Assembly: GCA_023101725.1 (NCBI GenBank) | Contig: JALJCO010013652.1 | Location: forward strand, 551,001-615,000 | Direction of reading: 5' to 3' | Origin: Atherinomorus stipes | Taxonomy: Eukaryota; Chordata; Actinopteri; Atheriniformes; Atherinidae | Length of the DNA stretch: 64,000 bases | Part shown: positions 1-12,900 of the stretch, piece after piece | Numbering within the stretch: the stretch's first letter is position 1 | Layout of the letters: each line of letters starts with the position of its first letter | Translations under genes and position numbers: made by a program | The notes under the pieces: generated by a model | Database searches by the model: none | What the model was told of the DNA's origin: nothing | The model's input: the letters and a program-made list of their open reading frames with translations, nothing else

Positions 1-439
1 GCTAGCTTTTGGCAGCATCTAAACCTAAACCAGTGTATCCGTGATGAAAGTAGTGTTTCCTGTACAGTCTTTCAAAACAAGACTTCGTTCAAGAATTTAA
101 AAAGGTGAAATGTAGTGGAACACGAGCTGCTCAAAATTTAAAAGTCAAACTCTTTGCACATTTATATAATTTTTTTTCAATGTAATTAGCGAATGTAATA
201 ATGGGTAAAACTTCCCCCAAGAGGGAATGGTGAGACAAAGATAGACATTGACCTATATTCAAAGAGAGCAAAAATGCAATGCAAAAGTATGCCTCACAAT
301 AATTTAAAAGAGGTATAGAGCGTCTCGTATATAATAAGGAGCTCAAACTCCATCATGGAAAGTTAGTATGGAGATTCTATCAAATATATTAATCACAGAA
401 ATATAATACAGTAGATTTTTTTTAAATTAAATATTAAGG

Positions 440-766
440 GTTTATTTTGAAACCTAGGACCGGAAATCACCTAAATTGTATCCGTAACTTAACTAGAGAA
501 GGTTTAGATGGTCGGCAGAAACTGAGCTGCACGGGATTGTTCACAACAACAGAGGAAGGCGCACCAGCTCTGACCAAATAAAGCCCAGCCGTCGCGATTT
601 TAGATCCTGTTTTCAAGACATACCAACGGAAACTAACGTCAACGAGTTCCTTTGCGTCGGGCTTCGTTCTTCTGCGGGTAGCTACTGTTTGTACCGACCT
701 AGCTTTGTCCTTCGCAGTCACAGCTGTGCTGGGTTGCTGATATATTAACACAAACCGTTGTGGAAT
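440..766 (+). promoter_or_regulatory. cdc34: probable cdc34 promoter and 5' UTR
   Basis: This stretch lies directly upstream of the cdc34 start codon. It is richer in G+C and CpG than the AT-rich sequence to its left. An ACCGGAA motif at about 459-465 matches the ETS/GABPA core common in TATA-less housekeeping promoters. No convincing TATA box sits at a suitable distance. The transcription start cannot be placed from sequence alone, and the call rests on position, CpG content and the ETS motif. Confidence 0.45.
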
Positions 767-949
767 ATGGCTCAGCATGGACATCATGTAGCCAGTTCCC
801 AAAAAGCACTAATGCTGGAGATGAAAAGTCTCCAAGATGAGCCAGTCGAGGGATTCAAGATAACTTTGGTGGACGAGTCAGACATGTACAACTGGGAAGT
901 AGCGATATTCGGACCCCCAAACACGCACTATGAGGGTGGTTATTTTAAG
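767..949 (+). CDS. cdc34: cdc34 exon 1
   Basis: It encodes residues 1-61, from the initiator to EGGYFK, the N-terminal helix and first strands of the UBC fold. The exon ends in phase 0 at AAG followed by a strong GTGAGT donor at 950. An upstream in-frame TTG at 758 is not needed. Confidence 0.95.
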
Positions 950-3900
950 GTGAGTAGCTAATGTTAGCTAGCAGTAGATCTATTGTTCTTTAGCGGGTGA
1001 AATTAGCCCACATTTAAGGCATAAATAGTAGCCCGGCCGTTAACTTCAACCGTATTGTAATTCTTCCCATCACAGACAGCTAAAAGTTGATAACGTTTAC
1101 TCAGCTAATTGGTTGTAGTTCTCTGCTCAGGGTTGCTGTGCGAGACAAAGCTCTTTGTTTAACTTTAAATCAACTCTCTTCAGTCAGAATATAAGTTCTG
1201 TATGTCTGTTCACACAGAAACTTTTTGTTGTGGCCAATTTTCGACTAAAATACAGATTAATTTACCATTTTGTGACAGTGGGCACATGACCATGTTTGAC
1301 TTTAATGTTACCTTGGAACAAACAAAAGACTGTTAAGCATAACCGCCTCCAACATTAACTCAGAATAGGAAAGCTCATCAGCTGGCTAACACATTCAGTC
1401 ATTTCCTTTGTAGTCATAATTACAGTAGGGGTTGGGTTAGTTTTTTTTTGTTCTCTCTCTCGCTCTCTAAATGTCTTCCAAAAACATCTTAGAATATTTT
1501 GAATACTAGTAAGTGGTTTTTACATGTTAAGGGTGTACAGTTGGGTTAATCAGATCACCCTTTAAAAAGTGTAATCGCCTAAACTGCACATGCTGTCTTT
1601 ATCTTTTACAACACTGGGATGATGTTTTCCATTTTAGATATAAATAATCAGGAATGAAGATTCAAATTAAATGTCAGATTTAAGCTCATGTTATCAAACC
1701 TAGAAACTTGAGAATTGGTCAATTAAGCTGCCCTTAGTAAACACATGGACAGTTCATCCATGTGGACTGCTCCATGGTCCTCTTTTGAATATGTAATGAA
1801 GTTCTCTTTGACAAAGCAGCTTTATTTTTTTCTCTTCTCTAGTGACCAGGCCTGATGATAGTTATTTATTTCTTGTAATCTGATCAGGTAACTTCAATCA
1901 CAAGTAATCTGTTACCCTGTACTCTAGATATTTAAGCTCATCAGCTGGATAACTAATTCAATCATTTCCTTTGTGTTCATCATTATAAATCGGCAGCCCC
2001 CGGTTGAACAGGCTGTTGGTTTGTATATTCAAATTTCTCAAGGGAACCAATCCCTAATGCACAGTAACCTTGCTTTTGAAATTCAGATGTCTCTGCTCTT
2101 CACTTGTCTATTTTTAAAAAAGTATACATTATTTCTTTTCTTTTTTTCTGTCTAACTTGCTCCATTGAGAGTAATTTTTTCTCAGATGTGTTGATCTTGT
2201 TTGACTTTTGATGCTTCTCCCAAAAAAGCTCACATTTTAAACACCTTGACTGTTTTATCACTACCATTTGATCAATTCTATTGGTTCATAAAAAGAATAT
2301 ATTCTTGTACTTATTTGTGTTATTTACCTACGTCCATATTACCGGCTGTTAATTGTTTTGTTGTCTTAAAATCTGGAACTGCAGATTCAAGGACCCACTT
2401 GAAGCTACAAACCTTTATTGTAAATGCACAGTCCCCTTGCATTTGTTCCCATAGCAGACAGTCTGCATTCGACTTGTCTCAGATTTAAATGAGAACAAGA
2501 ACTTTAACTTGAGTAGTGGCAAAACACTGAAATGATTGTTTGAAGCTGTTTTACTAACATGGTTATTTGTTCTGTTGTGCTCTTTAATTAATCACTTTGT
2601 CTGGCAAAGTCTAGTAAAATTCTTGATAGCTCAGCTTGAAACTTAGGGATATTTTGTTTTACATCTCATAAAAAGATAAGCTTTTATTGGAGCGGCTTAA
2701 AGACCAGTTTTACTGAGAGGAAAAAACAGAAATAATATAGGTCATGGCTTCAAAAGAAGATTTCAGATTGTTGCAATAGTTGCAAACAATCAAATTTTCC
2801 ATTTTCTAATAGCTTGTTCTCTCGTTCATAGTACTAAACCACTGTTTCTGTGTTAAACTGTAATATAGAGGTGATTTTCCATGTTTTGGGGATTATCCAA
2901 CATACTTTTATAGCACTGTTTGTAAAAAAACATCTATTCAGTCAGTGTGGAGTTTTCAGTGATAATTCCAGTTCTTGAGAACCATGTTCATTTAGTCTTT
3001 GGTCTTTTTTTAAACCCATGAGCACAAACAGAGGGTCTCAGCCAGGCCACTGTGTGGACGGTGTTCTGTGTGGGTGCTGTGTACAGGATTCCTTTGTCGA
3101 GCCAGGAATGCACATCCCGGCTGTGAAATCCACCGCATGGTTGTGAGTCATTGTTCTGGTCCAGGTTTCCATCCAACCAGTTTGCCTTATTCTAACAACC
3201 AAAAGGAAAAAGAAGACTTGCTTTGACTAGATTACCCAAACAAACAGTTACGACATACTTACGCTGCCTGTTCAGATACTGACGTTGCATGAAACCTGGC
3301 TGAGTCAGGTATATTTGTCACATGGGTGTTGTTTTCAGAGTCCCATCATGACTGCAGGCACACAGTGGATTGAGACATATTGAAACGTCACTCAATCACT
3401 ATTGGATAACTGACCTGGATACACCATGCATAACAGTGCCTTTAAATTATAAACTGATGATTAACCTGTAGGTTTTGCATGCCCCATGTTCATTCGGTGG
3501 CCCAAAGAGACATGTCAGTGAGTTGTGCTCATCTCTTGCTTTGTCACGTGAAGTAGCCCTCCTGGCTCTGAGTGATTGCTGGCAGAGGGCCAGTTTGGCT
3601 TCAGTCTTGGGATATGTAAGCAGACGAGTAGAGCTGACTACTCTAAGAGTCCAGGCCTCTGTAATTCCCTCTCCCAATAAGGTCATTAGTGCAGTTTTTT
3701 GTCTGTTTGTGCAAACTTTAGTGTTTAGTGTTGCATTTTACAACTTAAGAGTGACTGTTTATGTTGAACTGGAATTTCTTTTTTGTTTTGTTTTTCTGCT
3801 CTTTCCCAGCCTTGGTGGGGGTGTTCAGTCTCGGCTTGATCTCTTCTTTGGTTTGGACCTTCCCACAGATCTGTTTGCTGAGGACTGTTTGTGATTTTTA

Positions 3901-6900
3901 GCTTTTCAACTTGAGGATTTTGCATTTTTCGGTTTTGTCACAAACTAATCATATGTAAAGTACCACAGCTCTGTTTATCACAATGTAATCCAGAACTGTT
4001 GTTTTAACTACAGTTCAGATCTAATCACTCCCCCCACTAAGCCTCAAGTAATTACTGTTATTTAGTGGGCCCCAGCAGTGCAAAACGGTGCTTTATTTAC
4101 TTAAATGGCCTCAAATAAAAAAATATACTGCCATTTGTTCCTTTATTTAAGCTTTTGTTTTAGAAATAAATTGTCAATACTGACTATCTAAAAGAGGGAA
4201 ACCTTTTAAACTTTTGCAGTAACTGATTTGATAACTCATTTGTCGTTAAATAAGTTATGATTTCTCTCTATTCTAATTCATCCATGTGGTTATGTTTTAA
4301 CTTTACCACGTGTACAAAAAAAAGCACAAACCTCTCCACTTCCACCATGGCTGGTTGCTCTTCACATTGCTCAGCTTATATTGTTGTTAGAGCAAAGACA
4401 GCCATAAAGACTTGTACAGGTCTGTGAACTCTGCTTAAGAACTTTGACATTGCTTTCTCTGTGACCCCAGAGACTGTCAGATCACATTTGACAAGCTTTG
4501 ACCTCTTCCTTTTGTGTCCTGTGTCATGCACCACAAGATCAGGAAAAGTGAATGTGTGTGATCTGTAGATCTTCCCTTATGATGTTTGAGCTTTACAGAG
4601 CATTTTTGCTATGGTGACGTACAGCAAAAAATTATGCCATGTGTAGAATGACATCAAAATTGAAATAAATGGCTGTTTCACCCTTTGATGCTTGTAATTA
4701 TGATATCACAGTCTCTTTAATTTATACCGTCAACGAAAATACCATTCATATATCAGTCAAGTGGTTTTCTTGGCTGACAGATGAGTTTTTTATAGCCAAT
4801 AAGAAAAGGGGTTGCTGCCCTTTAGGTTTGGCCTGGACCCTGCTGTCTTGTTTAACCCGACAGCAAGTTGATAGACACCCAGTCCTGTTGAGCAGCTATA
4901 TTCATGCTTTGTTTGACTTCTTTCATTCTCATGCATACACACTCAACTTTATCCATGCAGTAGTAAAGAAGGGGAGGGTACAGGTCAGACGACCCAACCC
5001 AGCTGAATGAGGCTGGGCTGGGCTGGGCCAAGCTGAGCTGCTAGAGTCATGTTTCCCCCTCCGGCTGTGTCACAGAGAAACAAGAGAAGGGCTCAGGAAA
5101 AAAGAGGGAATAGTGAAACAGCCAAATCAAGATCAGACAGTCCCTCCTTGCAGTGGTCCCCCTTTGAAAGGAGAGCCTGTTGAGTACAGAGGCAAGTTTG
5201 AGGCCCCCAGCAGACAGTTATAACCATTCCCTGAAGGCCTGGGAGTGTGTTTTTTTTTTTCTCTCTCCTTTTTGAGCCACCAGTGTGGTAGTCGTATTCC
5301 TGGATCATGGCCCTGGATGCTGTTTATTTAAAATGTCAGGTGGCAGGATCACACAAAAATCAGTTTGAAATAAGTTTTTACTCTTTTCTTTCTCCTTTTG
5401 GTTGTTGAGCAGACAATGAGATTGGGGCTTATTGGGTAAGAGCACCATAATTGCTGGCAACTGTGTTTGTTTTGTACACTATGGAAATTGTCTCTACTCA
5501 GGGTCTTCTTTTCCTGTCATTCTGAGTAAGTGCAAGTTAAGCAGTGTGTGTGGATAAGATCTGTAGAAACTGTTAAGAGGTGCAAAAGGAGAACGGTATG
5601 ATTTGTTCCTCTCAGGGTCTTTTCATTGACCTGGTTTACTTCAGCTTGCTGTCATTTTCCACAGGGTGGGTGTGTTCTCTCTCATTCCTGTTCTCTCCTG
5701 AAGGCAGCTTTTTAGGTCACAGTCCAGAAAGATTTTCGTAGAATGAGGAAAGTGAGCTTCCATTCTGTGTTTCTGGTATCAAGACAAGTCTTTCATAAGT
5801 TTTTCTCTCTTGCATGCTTGGCAAAATGTCATGTCAGCTGCTCAGATGAGATGTCCAGGGTGAGTCACCTTCTCACTGTGGATTCTAATATTTCTGTGCT
5901 CAGTCCCCTTCTGAGGCATGACATGTGAGGCAGCAGCAGCAGACTGTTACAAAAATATGGAGAGGTTTTATCATGAACAGGCCGCAGAGATCCTGTTTGA
6001 GCTGCTGTATATGAATACCCAGAGTGAATAATAGAGAGCCTTGTACTGTAAAAGTTAATGCAGCTTATATGTTTTTAATAACAGAGAAAGAGAAGTAGAT
6101 ATTTTAATGTTTGATTTAAGACCCCTTGGTCCTTACCCTTCTTCCTTAGTCTTTCTACAGTTGTGTGAAAGTGTTTGCCCCCCTCCTGATTTCTTCTTTT
6201 TTTCTTTTTTTGCATGTTTGTCACACTTGTGTTTCAGATCATCAACCAAATTTAATTGTGAGACAAAGATAACACAAGTAAACAGAAAATGCAGTTTTTA
6301 AATGAAGATTTCTATCAGTAAATCCAAACCTCCATGGCCCTGTGTGAAAAAGTGATTGCCCCCCCCCCCCCCCCCCCTGTTAAAACACAAACTGTGGTTT
6401 ATCACATCTTTGGAAAGCCGAGTTCATTTTCTCTAGCCACACCAAGGCCTGATTATTGCCACACCTGTTCTCAATCAAGAAATCACTTAAATAGGACCTG
6501 CCTGACGAAGTTAAGTAGACCAAATATCCTCAAAAGCTAGACCATCATGCTGCGATCCAAAGAAATTCAGGAAAAAATAAGAAACAAAGTAAGATCTATC
6601 AGTCTGGAAAAGGTTACAAAGCCGTTTCTAAAGCTTTGGGACTCCAGCGAACCACAGTGAGAGCACATTATCTACAAATGGCGAAACCATGGAACAGTGG
6701 TGAACCTCCCCAGGAGTGGCTGGCTGACCAAAATTACCTCAAGAGCACAGCGACGACTCATCCAATAGGTCCCAAAAGACCCCAGAACAACATCCAAAGA
6801 ACTGCAGGCCTCCCTTGCCTCAATTAAGGTCAGTGTTCATGACTCCACCATAAGAAAGAGACTGGGCAAAAATGGCCTTCATGGCAGAGTTCTAAGACCA

Positions 6901-9900
6901 AAACCACTGCTGAGCAAAAAGAACAAAAAGGCTCGTCTCAGTTTAGCAAGAAAGCATCATGGTGATCCTCAAGACTTTTAGGAAAATACTCTGTGGACTG
7001 ACGAGACAAAAGTTGAACTTTTTGGAAGGTGTAAGTCCCATTACATCTGGTGTAAAAGTATAACACGGCATGTTAGAAAAGGGACATTATACAAACAGTA
7101 AGATATGGTGGTGGTAGTGTGATGGTGCGGGGCTGGTTTGCTGCTTCAAGACCTGGAAGACTTGCTGTGGTAAATGGAACCATGAATTCTGCTGTCTACC
7201 AAAAAATCCTGAAGGAAAATGTCCAACCATCTGTTTGTGACCTCTGAAGCGCACTTGGGTTCTGCCGCAGGACAATGATCCAAAACACACAAGCAAGTCC
7301 ACCTCTGAATGGCTTAAGAAAAACAGAATGAAGACTTTGGAGTGGCCTAGTCAAAGTCCTGACCTGAATCCCATTGAGATGCTGTGGTATGACCTTAAAA
7401 AGCGTTTCATGCTGGAAAACCCTCCAATGTGGCTGAATTACAACAATTCTGCATATGAGTGGGCCAAAATCCCCCCACAGTGCTGTAAAAGACTCATTGC
7501 CAGTTATCGCAAACGCTTGAATGCAGTTGTTGCTGCCCAACCAGTTATTAGGTTTAGGGGGCAATCACTTTTTCACACAGGGCCATGTAGGTTTGTATTT
7601 TTTTCCTCTCTTACTAATAAAAATCTTCATTTAAAAACTGCATTTTGTGTTTACTTGTGTTCTCTTTCTCACATTTTAAATTTGTTTGATGATCTGAAAC
7701 ATAAGTGTGACAAACATGCAAAAAAAAAAAAAAAAAAAAGAAATCAGGAAGGGGGCAAACACTTTCACACAACTGTATGTGCTCAGTACTTAGATGAGTT
7801 ACTGTGCTGCAGATCTAATGAGCTTGCCAAGCAGCCTGTTTTTTTGTTTGTTTTGTTTTCCCTTTTTTACTCCACATTTTCTATCCATCCGCAGTTTGCT
7901 GTCTGCTGTGCGAGCAGGTCAGGAGCTTCGGCTAAAGCTGAAACATGGAAATGTTACTACAGGCAAACTGTTAAAAAGCCTCCTGATAAGCTGTGTTGTG
8001 AAATCATACTCTTACCTTCTTACTAGGGTTAGTTCCTATGCTTATCCTTAATGCATATCCTCACCTTCCAGCTTTACTGTTTGCTTATATTCAGACAAGC
8101 AGGATTGATGAATGAGGCTTTTATTGGACATGTAGAGATCTGCTGTTTCATAGGACACCCTGCAGCCAGGCATAGGATGAGTTATGTGATCAACCGTAAG
8201 TCAGATATGTACAAGAGAAACGATACTTCTGTTTGAGAAACGAGGTGAGTTTGTCTTTTTTCTGTGCATCATTTGGGAGTCCGGTTGCTCTGCCCATTGT
8301 TGGAACAGGTGTAGATTAAACTGAATGAGGGGGTGGTGGTGGTGTTTTTGTGTGCGTTTTGTTTTTAAACCAAATTGGTGAAATAAATTTTTATTTTGCT
8401 TGGGGTTTTTTTTTTTTCCCTTCAACGGCATTATTTTTATTTTTTAAACCCATAACATTTTTTATCAACACGCACACTTATGAGAACAGTTTCTTCCAGT
8501 ATAAATGTTGGCACCGCTGTACATAAAGCTAGAGGACCACTTTTTTTTTTTATTATTATTATTAATTTTTTTTATTTTACATTTTTATCTTTGTGTGAAT
8601 TTGAGCCAGTATTCTGAAAGTTATGTTGGATTACTGCTGATTCCAGTCAGTGCACTTTATTTAAGACATATTTACTGGCAAATGTCCCGTCTGCTGACGT
8701 GTCAGTTTTTCTTATTACAAACAAACAAAAAGAAGCCAGTACTTCCTTTGCATCATTCCCAGTCAGTGGATAGATATAATGTTAATGCTTATTGTTTGGA
8801 TAGATAAACCAAGCAGTCACTGTTGCTGCATGGCCCTCCTCCCACTCCACTACCCCCCGGCTGCTTGCTGTGTGCTGTACTGTTGCCAGCCTGTAATGTG
8901 TACAGTGTTGGCTTGAACTCTGCACTCTGCCTGTCTGCCAGCTTTTTGGCAGGAGCAGTCAAACCCAGGGATTTATTTATTTTTTTTTCCCCCTTTTTTC
9001 TCAGAATTGTGGTTTTTCTTCAATATGGTTTTACAGGTTGAGATCAGATCTGATGGTAGTTGATCCTTTTATATATATATATATATATCATGCCAAACGC
9101 TATGTACGCATACTGCAGAGGTCGTGACACACCTTTTATGGCCAGGATCTGTGGGCATTAACAGGTCATTTTGAATATTTTGGCACTTAGTTTACATGAT
9201 TCAGTGCTGTCAAAGATGTCTGAAGGCTCAAAATATCAAACAGCCCAACCCCTTTTATTTCCCTATGCCAATCCACCCTTCTGCTCCCATGCAGCTGCCC
9301 CCCGCCCCATCACTTCACTTCAGCGAGGACCAGCTGACCATGCCGAATCAGCAAATGTGAGCAAGTGTGCGGGTTTGTGTGCGTCTGTGTATATGACAAG
9401 AGGATCATGAGGTTTCCTGCTGTGATGTGCGTGTGTGTAATCAGTCCACTCGGTGAATGCTCACCCACCGTCCCAATCTCTTCTGTGACACGCCTAGTAG
9501 AAAATGGAGGAGGGGTCCTCTACACACTGCATTTACACAGTACATGTGCACAGTTGTGCTTCAGTGTTAGGACACATAATAGCAGAACACGGGTGTGTGT
9601 GGTAGATTGTTTTAGGCTGAAGTGACAGCTGTAGAGGACATACTCAATGTCTTTATATCACCAACCCCCTCCCAGCCACCGGTGTTTCTGAGCTCCACAC
9701 ACTCTGCAGCTGAATGCACTGTGAGCCTCCATCCCTCCCATCCTCCACACCATATTACATTACACTGTCATTAGCTCCTCTGCTCAGCCGCTACGGAAGG
9801 GTTTGCAGTGACTCCACAGTTACTATTTATATGTTTCTTTAAATTGCTATTAGAGCTAATCTGCATGATTGTAGCAATTCATTCAGCAGCTGCTTGTTGA

Positions 9901-12900
9901 CACAGGTGCAAAAAATATAGAATGGGGAAAAGCTTTCAGAATGAAGCACCTTCTTGTCAGCTGTGTGTGCTCATTGGGTTACCAGAGCTGTTTTTGCATG
10001 AAACTAGTCTTCTCAGAGATGGGCAGAACTGAGTTTAAAGTGTAAAAACTAAAATGGTACACAAGGTTGTCTCTAATGAAATGCAGATGCCTGGCTGTGG
10101 TTAAAGGAATCCATCTGCATAATGTGTGAAAATGTTTCCAAAACAGCAATAGCTTGGCGGGAAGTAGTTGAGGTTTGTAAGTTTGCCGCTGAGAGGGGTA
10201 AATAAACTTCCTGCCACGTTGCTAATACATGTCTTCTCTCACCCTCAGGCCCGGATCAAGTTTCCTGTCGACTACCCTTACTCTCCACCTGCTTTCCGCT
10301 TCCTCACCAAAATGTGGCACCCCAACATCTATGAGGTAATTTCTCAAAAGTTGATGTGTTCGCAACAGTCTGCACAGTGTCTGATCCTAGTATTTTAATT
10401 TTGAAGGGATTCATTACTTCACCTTGTAATTGTTTTTGTGCAGCATTATAAATGTAGTGGATCTCCCCTTCCAAGTAAATCTGAGCTCCAAGTTGCCACT
10501 TAATGTAGTGTTATAGCTGAACATTTAAAAGAAGTGAAAGAGAGATTGAGGAACCTGCTAAATTAAACATAATCTGCTGATTCTTTCACAGTGACTGTGT
10601 AAATAAACAGACGTCCCTCCAGCCCCATAGCAAGCTGCTTTAGAATTGAATCAGAAGTTCACTTTCTGCTGATGGAACAATACACAATCGTGTATGGCAC
10701 CAATTTTAACTAGTTGTTGTTTGGTACTCAAAGCTGTGTGCTTTCATTGGCTGCAATATACAGCAATGTAAAAGCAAGTGCGAGTTAAGATTGTAAGTGG
10801 GTTTATTTGGAACTACAGCTGGGCAATATATCAAGATTTAAAAATGTATCAAAATTAGAGATGTGCACAACAAATCGATAAGTCGAAATGGTGTACAAAG
10901 TTGACGACTATTTTTAAAAGTTCATATACTGTAAGCTATGTCTCATTGTGCAGAGCCCAATCAATCTTCTTGTAGACTATGTATTGACTTGGCGTAAACA
11001 AACTTTTTCTTGTTCTTGCAGCTTTGAGGGCAAGAACAAAGTTCTTGCTTCTCGTGGAGTACGTAGCAAGTTTTAACCACCAGGATTAATCACCTTGCCC
11101 CTGCCACAGGAAAGTTTAATAGCTGTTTATGTTGGAGTTTTCAGGTAGTGGAAGCAACAGACCAGAACTGCACAGTTACTAAACAATGGGGGATTATCAC
11201 ACTTCTGCGTTCCGGTTTCCGGAACTTGTCGAATTTGTGCATTTCCACTTCCGGGCCAGTTCAACTATAGCAGAATCCAATGTCACTGCTCTGTTCCACT
11301 TTGTAAATCCAATAACGCCAACCCTACTTAAGTTTTCATGGATTCCAATTGAAGGAGGTGGATCACTAAGAAAGTGGATCAAAGCGATTCGCCGGGATGA
11401 CGGGCCAAACTTTATAATAAGACAAGGTAGCACATGGGAATCCATGAAAACTTAAGGAGGGTTGGCGTTGTTTATTGTAGTTACAAAGTGGAACAAAGCA
11501 GTGGCATTGGATTCAGCTATAGTTAAACTGGCCCGGAAATGGAAATGCACAAACTCGACAAGTTCCGGAGACTGGAACACAGAGGTGTGATAATCCCCTG
11601 AGAAAAATTGATTGTCAGATATTAATGGATTCTAAAAATTAGTATCTAGTTAGATATTAATTATCAGGGGTATCAATTAGGGCTGTAACGGTACATGTAT
11701 TTGTGTTAAACCGTTCGGTACACTACTCTCGGTTCAGCACGACCCTGTACCGAACTGTTGAGCGTAGGATTAGTTTATTTAGCTATTTATTGTTTCATTA
11801 AGTTCTTGCTGCCACCGGACATAACGGACCAGCATAACGTGCTCACCATCCTGTTTCTAACAACTCGTAACAACATGGATGTGAGATTGTTGATCTACAG
11901 GATGCACCGCCAATGCTCAAGTCCTCTGGGAGCACTTCAGTTTAGACGAAGAGGGAAGAAGTCGACCTAACCAAATCAGTGTGCTGACATTGCAGAACTG
12001 CGGTCGCAGTGTTGCCCCATCAGCTTCACAACACTGGGAGGGGGGTGTAAGTGCGATAGCCGCTGTGTTGATAACCTAAAGCATGGATGGGCAACTCCAG
12101 TCCTCGAGGGCCAGCATCCTGCAGGTATTAGAAGCTTCCAGGCTGCAACACACCTGACTCCAATCAATGGGTAATTGTGCAGAGCTTGATTTGAAGCTCT
12201 GCACAGGTCACAAGGTGTGTTACCACTGGGAAACTCCCAATATCTGTAGGGTGCTGGCCCTCGAGGACCGGAGTTCAGGGCTCCAGACTGCGACCAAATG
12301 GTCGCATTTTGCGACTTAAATGTGAGCCGGAGCGAGTAAATTTTTCATACACTCGCGCATGTGCGACCAATAAAATGTGCTGTCTTTTTTTTACAGACTT
12401 TCACACGTCCGTTCACACAGGTCTGTGTGCGCCGCGTTCCGTGTGTGGCACTGCGTCTCATCGCGGCGTTGGGTCTATTTATGACAGCACATGCTTCCAA
12501 CGCGTCAAGCTCTAATAAGTGTAGCCGTGTAGCCAAGACCAGACAGGAAATCAGACACTGGAGCAGCCAGTGTTAAGTATCCGGTTAACTTCAAAATAAA
12601 AGCCCTCGCAGATTGGCAATGGCTGAATTATCATTGACACCAGATTAGAAGTCAATCATCAGGGGGTCTGAGTGGGTTTTTTCCATCATGGACCACAGGA
12701 CTTTAATCCAGCCCTCTTTATCATGATTGCTATCACGTGAACTGGTGACATCATGCATGACCTTGCAATTTTGTCATCTGTTCCTGGTCCCTTTATCATT
12801 ATTTCTTTATCTCTAATCTATTTTTATATATTTGAGTGGAATGAGTCTTGAGTTGAATATTTTTGATGGGCAAAAATAATTAAACAAACAGAAGTAAATT

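Noticed and set aside
467..802. 111-codon minus-strand ORF across the cdc34 start
   Set aside because: It overlaps the promoter and first codons of cdc34 and has no recognisable protein features; a divergent gene is not supported.
3475..3894. 139-codon ORF in cdc34 intron 1
   Set aside because: It begins and ends in intronic sequence, has no domain and is matched by an overlapping ORF on the other strand.
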